DNA of 64,000 bases from Halostella pelagica (GCA_005954745.1 CP040678.1:868001-932000), one strand, 5' to 3'; positions 45,697 to 54,663 are shown, counted from the first letter of the stretch. Notes: generated by a model not told the origin, from the letters alone. Numbers and translations: made by a program.

Positions 45697-47409
45697 ATGG
45701 TACCGGACGCGGCGTACGTGAAGGTGCTCTACGCTGTTTCGACGTCGTTAACCGTGGTTTTGGGATGGGTCGTCTGGCAGCATCGCGAGAAGCCGGGGGC
45801 GATCCCGCTGTTCGGCAGTATTGCCGGCGCGGCGTGGTGGTCCGCGGGGCTCTTCCTCTCGTCCGTGGTTTCGGACCCCGACCTCTCGATCCTGTTGGGT
45901 CGGTTCTATTTCGTCGGGGTCGTCACCATGGTCGCCTCTATCGCCCTGTTCGCGCTGGAGTATACGGGACGCGAGCATCTCGTCACGCGCCGAACCGTCG
46001 CCCTGCTCTCGATCCATCCGGTCGCCGTGGTGTTCCTCGCGTTCGTAAACCCCGGAAACGTGTTCTACGCGTCGATAGTCGCCGACCCGTCCGCGGTGAC
46101 TGGCTTCTCGGTAGAGCGGGCGATCGGCTTCTGGATCCACGTCGCGTACTCCTACGGGGTCACGCTGTTCGTGGCCGTCCTCGTGTTCGAAATGCTCTAC
46201 CGGTCCCGCGCGCTTTACCGGGGACAGATCGTGGTGCTTGCCGCCGCGGTTCTCTCGCCCGCCGCGGCCAACCTCCCCACACTGCTAAACGTCGTCTCGT
46301 TCGATACCACGCCGATCGGATTCGTCGCGTCGAACGCGCTGTTCACGCTGGCGATAACGCGCTACCGACTGATCGACCTCGCGCCGATCGCGCGGGACCG
46401 CGTCCTCGACACCGTCGAAGACGCGGTGTACGTCGTCGACCGGGACCACCGCATCGTCGACGTGAATCCGGCCGCAAGGGAACTCGCCGAGGGGACGTCT
46501 GGCGCGGACGAACTCGTCGGACGTGACATCAGCGATCTCCTTAGCCCGTTACCCGAAGCGTACGAACTGTACCGCGACATCGTCGAGACCGGCGAGGAAC
46601 AGACCACCGAGTTCCCGTTAGACGGCCGCCACTACGACATCGAGGCGACGACGATAGACGACAGCCGAGGTAGCCACGTCGGCTGGCTGTTTCTCGTCCG
46701 TGATATCACGGTCCGCAAGCGACGCGAGCAGGAACTGAAGCGGCGCAACGAGCAGCTAAACGAGTTCGCGAGCGTCGTCTCTCACGACCTTCGCAACCCG
46801 TTGAACGTCGCCGACGGCTACGTCGACCTCGCCCGAACAACGGGGGACGTTTCCCATTTAGAAGAGGTCGACGCCACGCTCGACCGGATGGAGGCGATCA
46901 TCGACGACGTGCTCGCCCTCGCTCGGGAAGGAGAGGGCGTTACTGACCCGACCCCAGTCGGCCTGCAGTCCGTTGCAGAGGCGGCGTGGGGGAACGTCGA
47001 TACGGCGGACGGAACGCTTCGCATCGTCGACGACGTGACGATCAGCGCGGACCGAGACCGCCTCGCCCGCCTTCTGGAGAACCTCTTTCGCAATTCCATC
47101 GAACACGGACTCTCGGACCTCAGTGACGAGAAACAGTTCGTCGGAATCGAGGTCGGAACACTGGGTGAGAGTAGCAAAACGACCGGATTCTACGTCGCCG
47201 ATGACGGCCCCGGGATCCCCGAGTCGAAACTCGATCAGGTGTTCGAGAGCGGCTACACGACCGCGGAGGACGGCACCGGATTCGGCCTGGCGATCGTAAA
47301 ACAGATCGCCGACGCGCACGGCTGGAACTGCAGCGCCACTGAGAGCGACCGAGGCGGAGCGCGGATCGAAATACGGGGCGTTACAGCCCGTCTAGACGAA
47401 CAAAACTGA
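45697..47409 (+). CDS. Sensor histidine kinase with 7TM and PAS domains
   Basis: This 570-aa kinase has seven hydrophobic helices in the first ~220 residues (7TMR-type N-terminal sensor, His_kinase_N-like). A PAS domain follows (RVLDTVEDAVYVVDRDHRIVDVNPAARELAEG). The HisKA helix has the H-box FASVVSHDLRNPL and is joined to an HATPase_c with N-box LFRNSIEHGL and GPG..TGFGL motifs. It likely phosphorylates a response regulator elsewhere; no regulator gene is adjacent. The input signal is unknown. Confidence 0.9.
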   Translation: MVPDAAYVKVLYAVSTSLTVVLGWVVWQHREKPGAIPLFGSIAGAAWWSAGLFLSSVVSDPDLSILLGRFYFVGVVTMVASIALFALEYTGREHLVTRRTVALLSIHPVAVVFLAFVNPGNVFYASIVADPSAVTGFSVERAIGFWIHVAYSYGVTLFVAVLVFEMLYRSRALYRGQIVVLAAAVLSPAAANLPTLLNVVSFDTTPIGFVASNALFTLAITRYRLIDLAPIARDRVLDTVEDAVYVVDRDHRIVDVNPAARELAEGTSGADELVGRDISDLLSPLPEAYELYRDIVETGEEQTTEFPLDGRHYDIEATTIDDSRGSHVGWLFLVRDITVRKRREQELKRRNEQLNEFASVVSHDLRNPLNVADGYVDLARTTGDVSHLEEVDATLDRMEAIIDDVLALAREGEGVTDPTPVGLQSVAEAAWGNVDTADGTLRIVDDVTISADRDRLARLLENLFRNSIEHGLSDLSDEKQFVGIEVGTLGESSKTTGFYVADDGPGIPESKLDQVFESGYTTAEDGTGFGLAIVKQIADAHGWNCSATESDRGGARIEIRGVTARLDEQN

Positions 47410-47434
47410 TCCCGGACGACAACGGCTATCGCAC

Positions 47435-47599
47435 TCACTCGTGGTCAGCGAGCGGCCGACCGCAGCGGGGACAGTCCGTCGTCTCCAGGTCGAAGTTTTC
47501 GGGAACGACGGTAGGGTGATTCATGCCGACGTTATCGCCGCTCCGGGCGTCTGATTCGTCCGGAGCGCCGTGAGCATCGACGTCGCTAGTAGTGGCCAT
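47435..47599 (-). CDS. Small CxxC-type protein (54 aa)
   Basis: This short acidic protein has one cysteine pair near its end, CPRCGRPLADHE, and an acidic N-terminal tail (MATTSDVDAHGAPDESDARS). With one pair of cysteines it could bind zinc as a dimer or with the nearby His residues. It is only 54 aa and was judged real by start context and composition. The function is unknown. Confidence 0.62.
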   Translation of the reverse strand: MATTSDVDAHGAPDESDARSGDNVGMNHPTVVPENFDLETTDCPRCGRPLADHE

Positions 47600-47712
47600 C
47601 GTGTTCGATATCAGTGGTCCCACCCTCAAAAAATTACTCATAATCATAACACATCCCGGATCGCGAGGCGATAACTCGAACGTATTTTGTTGCGGCGGAG
47701 CGAAGGGACGGT

Positions 47713-47922
47713 ATGCTCGAACGAAACGTCGGGGGTAACGACCGCCTCGCGCGGATCGGGTTCGGATCGGTGTTCGCGTTCGTCGGCGTCGTCGCGGCGG
47801 TCGCGCTCCGGGAGCCGCTCGTCGGCGCGCTGGTTGCGCTCTTCGGCGGTGGTCTGCTCGCCTCAGGCGTCGCCTGTCGCTGTATGGTGAACGAACTCCT
47901 CGACATCGACACGGCCGAATAA
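47713..47922 (+). CDS. DUF2892 (YgaP-like) small membrane protein
   Basis: This 69-aa protein has MLERNVGGNDRLARIGFGSVFAFVGVVAAVALREPLVGALVALFGGGLLASGVACRCMVN, two hydrophobic helices with the N-terminal ERNVG(G)-DR(L)AR signature of DUF2892 inner-membrane proteins. These are widespread, sometimes fused to rhodanese domains. The CRC pair near its end is unusual for the small form. Confidence 0.8.
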   Translation: MLERNVGGNDRLARIGFGSVFAFVGVVAAVALREPLVGALVALFGGGLLASGVACRCMVNELLDIDTAE

Positions 47923-47989
47923 CGGGTCGGGTGTGTTCGCGGTCGTCAGAAACGTCCCCGAGAATCGCCGGTCGGTTCCGGCAGTGAGT

Positions 47990-48520
47990 TTAGAAGTTCT
48001 CCTCGTAGAGTTCCATCGCGTGCTCGATCGCGTCTTTCGCCGCGGCCTTGTCCTCCCAGCCCAGCGTCTCGACTTCCTTGCCCTCCTCGAGGTTTTTGTA
48101 CGTCGAGAAGAACTCGTCTATCTCGTCGAGTCGCTGTTGCGGGATGTCCTCGATATCTTCGATGTGGTCCCAGCGCGGGTCCTCCGTGGGGACGGCGATG
48201 ACCTTGTCGTCTTGCTCGCCGTCGTCGTCCATCTTCATCAGAGCGACGGGGCGGGCCTCGATTATACAACCGGGGAACGTCTGGTCCTCCACGAGGACGA
48301 GAACGTCGAACGGGTCCTCGTCGTCGTAGTACGACTGCGGGATGAACCCGTAATCCGACGGGTAGTGAACGTTGCTGTGGAGGACGCGGTCCAGAACGAC
48401 GCCGGGTACGTCCTTGTCGTACTCGTACTTGTTCCGTTCGCCCTTGAGGCACTCGACGACGGCGTAGATCTCTTCCGGCGGGTTCGGTCCGGTTTCCATG
48501 TCTTCCCAGAGATTCGTCAT
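47990..48520 (-). CDS. ppa: Inorganic pyrophosphatase (soluble family I)
   Basis: This enzyme hydrolyses pyrophosphate from biosynthetic reactions. The 176-aa protein has the family I motif DYGFIPQSYYDDEDPFDVLVLVED (the essential Asp residues within D-x-D-P-x-D), EIYAVVECLKGERNKYEYDKDVPGV and PRWDHIEDIEDIPQQRLDEIDEFFSTYKNLE. The start ATG at 48520 (MTNLWEDMETGPNPPEEIYAVVE) gives the standard N-terminus. The acidic composition is typical for the host. Confidence 0.96.
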   Translation of the reverse strand: MTNLWEDMETGPNPPEEIYAVVECLKGERNKYEYDKDVPGVVLDRVLHSNVHYPSDYGFIPQSYYDDEDPFDVLVLVEDQTFPGCIIEARPVALMKMDDDGEQDDKVIAVPTEDPRWDHIEDIEDIPQQRLDEIDEFFSTYKNLEEGKEVETLGWEDKAAAKDAIEHAMELYEENF

Positions 48521-48659
48521 ACGGAGGCGAATCGAACCGGTGGCCAAAAAGTACTTTCGACACTCCCTCGGAGTTCCGACGACCCGACGGAGATCCACGG
48601 GAAGCGTTCACAATCTGTTTGAGTGACCTGAGAGATACCCAGAGACACAATACCCAGTA

Positions 48660-48671
48660 ATCAGTACTGAT
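48660..48671. promoter_or_regulatory. 12-base perfect palindrome between ppa and padR-like genes
   Basis: ATCAGTACTGAT lies in the 244-base divergent region, about 65 bases upstream of the PadR TATA box (TTAAATA, 48736-48742). It may be a regulator binding site; 12-base perfect dyads are uncommon but can occur by chance. Confidence 0.3.
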
Positions 48672-48735
48672 GCGTGTCGTTTTACTGTGCGGTGGGTCCG
48701 TCCTAAATGATAACAAAGGTGATAGTTAAGAAGTG

Positions 48736-48742
48736 TTAAATA
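48736..48742 (+). promoter_or_regulatory. TATA box of the PadR-family gene
   Basis: TTAAATA is centred 26 bases before the ATG at 48765, supporting that start and a leaderless transcript. Confidence 0.6.
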
Positions 48743-48764
48743 GTTGTGTGACATTTACCGACCT

Positions 48765-49124
48765 ATGTCAGAGGCACAGACAATCACTGACGATTCGGGC
48801 ATCGTTCGCGACCTAACCGCATTCCAACAGAACATTCTCGTAATACTGGCAGAGGAGCCACGGTACGGTCTCGCTATAAAACGGGAACTCGAGGATTACT
48901 ACGGGTCGGAAGTGAACCACGGGCGTCTGTACCCCAACCTCGACGAACTAGTCGAGATCGGGCTGGTCGAAAAGAGCGAACTCGACAAACGTACCAACGA
49001 GTACGGTCTGACAGACGTCGGACATGAGGCGGTCCTCGACCAGCTAAATTGGACGCTGTCGAAGGTCGTCACGGACGACGAGACCGCAAACGAGATTCAG
49101 GATCTCGTCGACGAAAAGCGCTAG
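48765..49124 (+). CDS. PadR-family transcription regulator
   Basis: This 119-aa winged-helix protein has the PadR core FQQNILVILAEEPRYGLAIKRELEDYYGSEVNHGRLYPNLDELVEIGLVEKSELDKRTNEYGLTDVGHEAVL, with the YG.AIK and GRLYPxLxxL signatures. The C-terminus is short, so it is a small single-domain member that dimerises through its tail helix. The target is unknown. Its stop TAG is shared with the convergent gene via CTAG (49121-49124). Confidence 0.88.
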   Translation: MSEAQTITDDSGIVRDLTAFQQNILVILAEEPRYGLAIKRELEDYYGSEVNHGRLYPNLDELVEIGLVEKSELDKRTNEYGLTDVGHEAVLDQLNWTLSKVVTDDETANEIQDLVDEKR

Positions 49125-49681
49125 AAATCGGTTCCGGGCATCCGTTTTTCTTCGACGTCGAACGCGATCTGTAGCGACTGCTCTACGACCGCCGCCTGTG
49201 CCTCAGTCGGCCACACGTTTCGCGGATAGTAGTCGTTGAGGAACTCCCGGATCTCTTCGTCCGTCGCCGACTCCAGCGGACGCGCGTAGTAGTTCCCCAT
49301 AAAATCCGCAAACGCACGAACGTTCGCCGCGTGATCGTCCCCGTGTGCTTCACGGACCCGTTCGACGACCTCCGCGTTGTGTTCCTCCACGGCGTCCCAA
49401 TCGTCCGGATGGTCCGCGCCGTCGAGTTGGATCTCCACTGCGCGGTCGGTGTCTTCGATCCGGTCCGGATGGATCTTCCCGTCCGAAACCCACTCGTCGG
49501 GGTGGAGAACGAGGACGTCTCGCGCGTCCTCGTTACGGATACGCGCGTTGAAGTCATGCTCCGCGAGTCGTTCGTCGCGGTCCTCGCGGTAGGCGTCAGC
49601 CTCGCTCTCGTCGATAGATTCGCGCGCACGGCGAGTCAACCGCGTTGCGTTCTCGATGACGCTATCCGGTAGTTCAGGCAT
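49121..49681 (-). CDS. Conserved protein of the rnhA operon
   Basis: This 186-aa soluble protein starts MPELPDSVIENATRLTRRARESIDESEADAYREDRDERLAEHDFNARIRNED and ends QSLQIAFDVEEKRMPGTDF. It has no enzyme motif that I recognise. It is downstream of rnhA with an 8-base overlap (49674-49681), so the two are co-translated. Haloarchaeal genomes keep this pair together, which suggests a shared role in RNA-DNA hybrid removal, though this is an inference from gene order. Confidence 0.78.
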   Translation of the reverse strand: MPELPDSVIENATRLTRRARESIDESEADAYREDRDERLAEHDFNARIRNEDARDVLVLHPDEWVSDGKIHPDRIEDTDRAVEIQLDGADHPDDWDAVEEHNAEVVERVREAHGDDHAANVRAFADFMGNYYARPLESATDEEIREFLNDYYPRNVWPTEAQAAVVEQSLQIAFDVEEKRMPGTDF

Positions 49682-50267
49682 CGTCGAGCGCCTCGTTTGC
49701 GAGTTGGTCCGCTCGCTCATTTACCTCTCTCGGAACGTGCTGGAGCGACCAGTCTTCGAACCTGTCCAGCAGTTCGCGGACCGTAACGCGTCGCTCGCGC
49801 AGGTCAGGGTCGTTCGTATCCCACTCGCCGCGAACCTGTTTGACGGCCAACTGGGAGTCGACGCGCACGTCGACGGTGTCGAACCCGTACTCCCGCGCCG
49901 CTTCGAGCGCTCGGATCAGTGCCTCGTACTCCGCGCGGTTGTTCGTCGTCTCGCCGATCCGGTCGTTCCCCTCGGCGACGATACCGTCGCTCGTAACGAT
50001 CACCCATCCGACCGCCGCCGGACCGGGGTTCCCACGGCTCGCACCGTCCGAGTACACGTGCGCGCGGCCCCCTTCGTCGCGCAGGACCGCTTCGATGTCC
50101 TGTGGGTCGGACCCCTGTATGACTATCTTGTCCTCGTACGCGATCGCCGTTGCGCCCCCGTGTGACGCACGCCACCGTTCGTGATCGGTGTTTCCCTCTT
50201 CGACTTTTGCACCCGCGTCGAGCAGTTTTTCCCGCGCGGCCGCTACGTCACACTCGATAACCGGCAT
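49674..50267 (-). CDS. rnhA: Ribonuclease HI
   Basis: This enzyme degrades RNA in RNA-DNA hybrids. The 197-aa protein has a ~65-residue N-terminal domain (MPVIECDVAAAREKLLDAGAKVEEGNTDHERWRASHGGATAIAYEDKIVIQGSDPQDIE), found in archaeal type 1 RNases H. The catalytic core has Asp74 (VYSDGASRGNPGPA), Glu113 (TNNRAEYEAL), Asp137 (RVDSQLAVKQ) and Asp187 (NERADQLANEAL). The ATG at 50267 excludes a 36-codon N-terminal extension. It is divergent from tfb. Confidence 0.95.
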   Translation of the reverse strand: MPVIECDVAAAREKLLDAGAKVEEGNTDHERWRASHGGATAIAYEDKIVIQGSDPQDIEAVLRDEGGRAHVYSDGASRGNPGPAAVGWVIVTSDGIVAEGNDRIGETTNNRAEYEALIRALEAAREYGFDTVDVRVDSQLAVKQVRGEWDTNDPDLRERRVTVRELLDRFEDWSLQHVPREVNERADQLANEALDDA

Positions 50268-50367
50268 TGACCGAAGGTGAAGCGATCCCGAATTTAACGG
50301 TTCCGGTATCGAGAGATGACGGCGAATACACCCCGTCGTATTCCCGCGATTCCCGTTATACATCGAT

Positions 50368-50389
50368 CTAGACATTTCATGAAATCTAG
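50368..50389. promoter_or_regulatory. Palindromic element upstream of tfb
   Basis: ATTTCATGAAAT (50374-50385) is a perfect 12-base dyad and is flanked on each side by CTAG (50368-50371 and 50386-50389). It lies 15 bases upstream of TTTAAG (50405-50410), the probable TATA element of tfb. This suits an operator acting on tfb or the divergent rnhA. Confidence 0.4.
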
Positions 50390-50439
50390 GGGACTAACCG
50401 AGGGTTTAAGTCCGTTGGTCATACTACTATAAAAGTGCG

Positions 50440-51402
50440 ATGACACGGTCCACCCGCCAGCGGGAGCGCGAGCTTGAGACGGAGGAATCTGAGGAGCAAG
50501 AGGGTGTACGAGAGTGCCCCGAATGCGAGTCCGAAAACCTCGTCAAGAGCTCTGATAGGGGAGAACTCGTCTGCGAGGACTGCGGTCTGGTCGTCGAGGA
50601 GGAGAAGATCGATCCGGGTCCGGAGTGGCGGGCGTTCAACCACCAGGAGCGTCAGGAGAAGTCCCGCGTGGGAGCACCCACGACACAAACGATGCACGAC
50701 AAGGGACTGACGACGACTATCGACTGGAAGGACAAGGACGCCTACGGACGCTCTATTTCCTCGAAGAAACGCAGTCAGATGCACCGCCTGCGCAAGTGGC
50801 AGGAACGCATCCGGACCAAAGACGCCGGCGAACGCAATCTGCAGTTCGCACTGAGCGAGATCGACCGCATGGCGAGCGCACTCGGTGTGCCGCGCTCGGT
50901 TCGGGAGGTCGCAAGCGTCATCTACCGACGCGCGCTCAAGGAGGACCTCATCCGCGGCCGCTCCATCGAGGGCGTCGCGACGAGTGCCCTCTACGCGGCG
51001 TGCCGCAAGGAAGGCATTCCCCGAAGCCTCGAAGAGATATCGGAGGTATCCCGCGTCGAACGAAAAGAGATCGGCCGTACGTATCGTTACATCTCCCAGG
51101 AACTCGGTCTGGAGATGAAACCCGTCGACCCCAAGAAGTACGTTCCCCGTTTCTGTTCCGAACTCGAACTCAGCGAGGAAGTACAGACCAAGGCAAACGA
51201 GATAATCGAGACGACAGCCGAGGAAGGCCTGCTCTCGGGTAAGTCGCCCACCGGTTACGCGGCCGCCGCCATCTACGCGGCGTCGCTTCTGTGTAACGAG
51301 AAAAAGACCCAGCGCGAGGTCGCCGACGTCGCACAGGTAACTGAGGTCACTATCCGGAACCGGTATCAAGAGCAGATCGAAGCGATGGGTATCCACAGCT
51401 AA
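50440..51402 (+). CDS. tfb: Transcription initiation factor TFB
   Basis: TFB recruits archaeal RNA polymerase to TBP-bound promoters. The 320-aa protein has the zinc ribbon C26xxC29...C45xxC48 (CPECES and CEDCGL), a B-finger/reader segment with [26 protein letters not shown], and two cyclin folds. The second contains [16 protein letters not shown] and the terminal HTH region [15 protein letters not shown]. The length is standard. Haloarchaea encode several TFBs with different promoter preferences, and which paralogue this is remains open. Confidence 0.97.
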   Translation: MTRSTRQRERELETEESEEQEGVRECPECESENLVKSSDRGELVCEDCGLVVEEEKIDPGPEWRAFNHQERQEKSRVGAPTTQTMHDKGLTTTIDWKDKDAYGRSISSKKRSQMHRLRKWQERIRTKDAGERNLQFALSEIDRMASALGVPRSVREVASVIYRRALKEDLIRGRSIEGVATSALYAACRKEGIPRSLEEISEVSRVERKEIGRTYRYISQELGLEMKPVDPKKYVPRFCSELELSEEVQTKANEIIETTAEEGLLSGKSPTGYAAAAIYAASLLCNEKKTQREVADVAQVTEVTIRNRYQEQIEAMGIHS

Positions 51403-51717
51403 CTTCGCCCATCGTCGTCGCTTCCAGTTCTCAAGGACTTGCTACCGGCCGGTCAGTGCTCGCTGATTCCCGCTGTCGGTCGGCGTAGACCACAGGTTTA
51501 TCTTCGAAGGCGGGACCAGACGGCCCGTGACGTGACCGTCGTCGCGAGGCGATCAGCGGTCGTGCGGTGCCGTCGCCTCGCGGAGCGTGGCACCGCCTGT
51601 TCGCCACCTCAGTACTATCGACTGTAACTGCGCGCTCGTCGTCACCGTCCAGACTACGGTCAGGGACTGACGGCAGACGGTAAAGATTCATGGTCGTCAG
51701 TCGCTAAGGACCGGTGA
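51403..51717. other. 315-base intergenic region between tfb and nreA
   Basis: No protein-like ORF is visible. A TATA-like GGTTTATCTT (51496-51505) is followed after about 40 bases by two long complementary stems (see the ncRNA candidate). The nreA ATG at 51718 has the AT-rich GTAAAGATTCATGG about 30-40 bases upstream. Confidence 0.55.
51541..51598 (+). ncRNA. Candidate structured RNA with interleaved stems (H-type pseudoknot-like)
   Basis: Stem A pairs CGCGAGGCGA (51543-51552) with TCGCCTCGCG (51573-51582), 10 perfect pairs. Stem B pairs GCGGTGCC (51564-51571) with GGCACCGC (51589-51596), 8 perfect pairs. The order A5-B5-A3-B3 makes the stems mutually threaded; the intervening loops are 11, 1 and 6 nucleotides. 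Either a pseudoknot or two competing hairpins is implied. A TATA-like element about 36-45 bases upstream supports plus-strand transcription. Transcription itself is not shown, and the palindromic arms would fold from either strand. Confidence 0.4.
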
Positions 51718-52974
51718 ATGCGGCTTGACGATTTCATCGAGGATCTGGAACCTGACGCGGCCGCCCGAAAGCGTCAGCTCGCCGAGGAGAAGTCCTACGA
51801 GATCACGGACTATCTGGAGGGGTTCGAATCTCGGTTCGAGGAGACGATTCAGGGCGACGCGATGTTCGGTAGCACTTCGCCGTCCATCTTCGTCGGCCGC
51901 TCGAACTATCCGAGCGTCTCGACTGGGCTACTCTCGCCCGTGGACCACGAGACGGACGCCGAGGAGTTCGTCACCGACGCCAACTGGTACGAGCAACGCT
52001 ACGGTATCGATGACGTGTTCCAGCGCCGCACCAACCTGCTCAACTCCCGTCGACAGTCGAAGGTCGACGTCGAGGACGTCTGGGACGGGTTCGTCGGAAC
52101 TCAACGCGAGGTCGCTATCGCGGACCGACCGGTCGACGTGGAAATCGGGCTCGACGACCGTCCCGAGATAGATTTCGACCTCGGCGAGGGCGTCGCCACG
52201 CCGACCGGGCCGAACGCCAGCGCCGAATCCGTCGACCTTGCGGAGAACCCGCACGTCCCGCGCGCCGTCGAGAAGACTCTCGAAGACGACGACTGGCAGG
52301 CCCAGGGCGCGATGACCTATCTCTATCGCCGAGGGTTCGACGTGTACGAGATAAACACGATCCTCTCGGCCGGCGCGCTCGGCCGCGGCGAGAACCGCCG
52401 TCTCGTCCCGACCCGATGGTCGATCACGGCCGTCGACGACACCGTCGGGCAGTATCTCCGGGGCCGGATCCGGGACGCGCCGAGCATCGACAAGCCGCAG
52501 GTCTGGGAGAACGAGTACATGGGCAACCGGTACTGGGTGCTCCTCGCGCCCGGTCAGTGGGAGTTCGAACTCGTCGAGATGAAGGCACCGGGAAGCATCT
52601 GGAACCCGGATCCCGAAGGAGACACCTGGATGGCCAGCGCGTCGGAGGGGTACGAGGGCCGCTCGGGATACGTCGACGAGACGGCGGGGGCGTACTACGC
52701 TTCCCGTCTCGGCGTCCTCGAACACCTAGAGTCTATCGGCAGACAGGCGAAATGCCTCGTCCTCCGCGAGGTGTCCGACGACTACTGGGCGCCCGTCGGC
52801 GTCTGGCAGATACGTGAGAGCATACGAAACGCCTTCGACACCGAACACGGCGAGGCCCAGACTTTCCACGAGGCTGTCACCGCCGTCGCGTCGCAACTCC
52901 CGGTGTCACTCGGTGCACTCCGCCGCAAGTCGGAGATGGTTGCGGGCCTGCAGGCGACGCTGTCGGACTTCTGA
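51718..52974 (+). CDS. nreA: NreA DNA-repair protein with C-terminal PIP motif
   Basis: This 418-aa protein has the Nre core: AMFGSTSPSIFVGRSNYPSVSTGLLSP, YRRGFDVYEINTILSAGALGRGENRRLVPTRWSITAVDDT and NRYWVLLAPGQWEFELVEMKAPGS. The C-terminus ends QATLSDF, matching the QxxLxxF PCNA-interacting motif of archaeal NreA. No N-terminal zinc-finger cysteines are present, unlike some Nre proteins. In Haloferax volcanii NreA takes part in DNA repair with PCNA (family knowledge). Confidence 0.92.
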   Translation: MRLDDFIEDLEPDAAARKRQLAEEKSYEITDYLEGFESRFEETIQGDAMFGSTSPSIFVGRSNYPSVSTGLLSPVDHETDAEEFVTDANWYEQRYGIDDVFQRRTNLLNSRRQSKVDVEDVWDGFVGTQREVAIADRPVDVEIGLDDRPEIDFDLGEGVATPTGPNASAESVDLAENPHVPRAVEKTLEDDDWQAQGAMTYLYRRGFDVYEINTILSAGALGRGENRRLVPTRWSITAVDDTVGQYLRGRIRDAPSIDKPQVWENEYMGNRYWVLLAPGQWEFELVEMKAPGSIWNPDPEGDTWMASASEGYEGRSGYVDETAGAYYASRLGVLEHLESIGRQAKCLVLREVSDDYWAPVGVWQIRESIRNAFDTEHGEAQTFHEAVTAVASQLPVSLGALRRKSEMVAGLQATLSDF

Positions 52975-53023
52975 AACCGGTCTTTATCGGTTCACGTGGA
53001 CTATCTTGTGTTCGGGGGATTCA

Positions 53024-54568
53024 ATGGGTGCTACCGACGAAGAGAACGGACTCGAATCGCTACCCGGGGAACCGCTGTCGCTATGGCTAGATACCACGCC
53101 GGAGACCGACTTCGATCCGCTCGACAGCGACGTGCGCGTGGACACGGCGGTCGTAGGTGGCGGCATTGCAGGGATCACCACAGCGACGCATCTGCAGGAA
53201 GCAGGACAGTCGGTCGCGGTCCTCGAAGCTGACCGTGTCGTGGAGGCGGTAACTGGCCACACGACAGCGAAGGTGACGTCCCAGCACGGCCTGATCTACG
53301 ACCATCTCGTCTCGGACGTCGGCGTGGACGCGGCGCGCACCTACGCGGAGGCGAACGAGGCCGCCGTCGAGGACATCGCGTCACGCGTCGACGAACGAGA
53401 CATCGACTGCGACTTCCGGCGACAGTCGGCCTACACCTACGTCACCTCGCCGGAGAAGCGCAGATCAGTGCGAGAGGAAGTTTCGGCCGCGAGGCGAGCC
53501 GGGATCGACGCCGAGTTCGTGGAGGACACTCCCCTTCCCTACGATGTCGAGTGTGCGGTTCGCTTCGACGACCAGGCGCAGTTCCATCCGCGGAAGTACC
53601 TCCTCGATCTCGTCGAGGACGTTCCAGGCGACGGAAGCCACGTCTTCGAAGAGACGCGCGTCACCGACGTGAACGACGGAGACCCCTGTACGGTCGAGAC
53701 GGAACGCGGAACCGTGCGCGCCGAGTCGGTCGTCGTCGCCACGCATTTCCCGGTCTTCGACCACAACTTCTACTTCGCTCGGCAGTTCCCAAAGCGGTCG
53801 TACGTCCTCGCTGCGCGCCTGAATGAATCGCCACCGGAAGGGATGCACTACCGCGACGAGGAGCCGTATTTTTCCGTCCGGACTCAACCCGACGGCGACG
53901 AGGCGTTCGTGTTCGTCGGCGGACAGAATCACAAAACCGGCCAGGGCGGCAGTACGGAGAAGCGATACCGGGAGCTCGCTAGCGAGGCGCGCGAGCGGTT
54001 CGACGTTCGCACGTTCGAGTACCGGTGGTCGACACAGGACTACCGAACCGCGGACCGGATCCCGTACATCGGCCCGCTCGGACCGAACACCGACGGCCTC
54101 TACGTTGCGACAGGGTTCGGCGGGTGGGGGATGACAGGGAGCACGGTCGCCGCGATGATCCTCTCGGACCTGATCACCGGCGAGCCGAACCCGTGGGCCA
54201 ACGTTTTCGATCCCTCGCGGGTCGACGTGCGCTCGCAGGCGAAAGAACTCGTGACAGAAAACGCGGATGTCGCGAGGGAGTTCGTCGGCGACTGGGCGAC
54301 GAAACCGCTGACGAGCGTCGTCTCGCTTTCGCCGGGCGACGCGACGGTCACGCGAGAGGGCGGCAAGGTGGTCGGCACGTACCGCGACGGAGACGGAGAT
54401 GAGTACAAAGTGTCCGCAGTCTGTCCGCACATGGGCTGTCTACTGGAGTGGAACGACGGCGAACGGTCCTGGGACTGCCCGTGTCACGGTTCTCGGTTTA
54501 CCTACGACGGAGCGGTGATGGAGGGGCCGGCCAACAGCGACCTGCCGCGCCCCGACCGGAACGAGTAG
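53024..54568 (+). CDS. FAD-dependent oxidoreductase fused to a Rieske iron-sulfur domain
   Basis: This 514-aa fusion has an N-terminal GGGIAG dinucleotide fold (residues 45-50), a D-amino-acid-oxidase-like FAD domain with VEAVTGHTTAKVTSQHGLIYDHLV, and a C-terminal Rieske domain with C467-x-H469 (CPHMGC) and C485-x-x-H488 (CPCHGS). This pattern matches FAD/Rieske oxidoreductases seen in bacteria and haloarchaea that may transfer electrons to or from an internal [2Fe-2S] centre. The substrate is unknown. The start ATG at 53024 (MGATDEENGLE) is preferred. Confidence 0.9.
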   Translation: MGATDEENGLESLPGEPLSLWLDTTPETDFDPLDSDVRVDTAVVGGGIAGITTATHLQEAGQSVAVLEADRVVEAVTGHTTAKVTSQHGLIYDHLVSDVGVDAARTYAEANEAAVEDIASRVDERDIDCDFRRQSAYTYVTSPEKRRSVREEVSAARRAGIDAEFVEDTPLPYDVECAVRFDDQAQFHPRKYLLDLVEDVPGDGSHVFEETRVTDVNDGDPCTVETERGTVRAESVVVATHFPVFDHNFYFARQFPKRSYVLAARLNESPPEGMHYRDEEPYFSVRTQPDGDEAFVFVGGQNHKTGQGGSTEKRYRELASEARERFDVRTFEYRWSTQDYRTADRIPYIGPLGPNTDGLYVATGFGGWGMTGSTVAAMILSDLITGEPNPWANVFDPSRVDVRSQAKELVTENADVAREFVGDWATKPLTSVVSLSPGDATVTREGGKVVGTYRDGDGDEYKVSAVCPHMGCLLEWNDGERSWDCPCHGSRFTYDGAVMEGPANSDLPRPDRNE

Positions 54569-54663
54569 CGGTCCGCCCGGAACCCGCGGGGACTGTTGGA
54601 AGTCAGTTCGATAGTTCGCGGGTCACGTCGGCGAATCCCGGTCTACGGTTACACCAATCCCTA

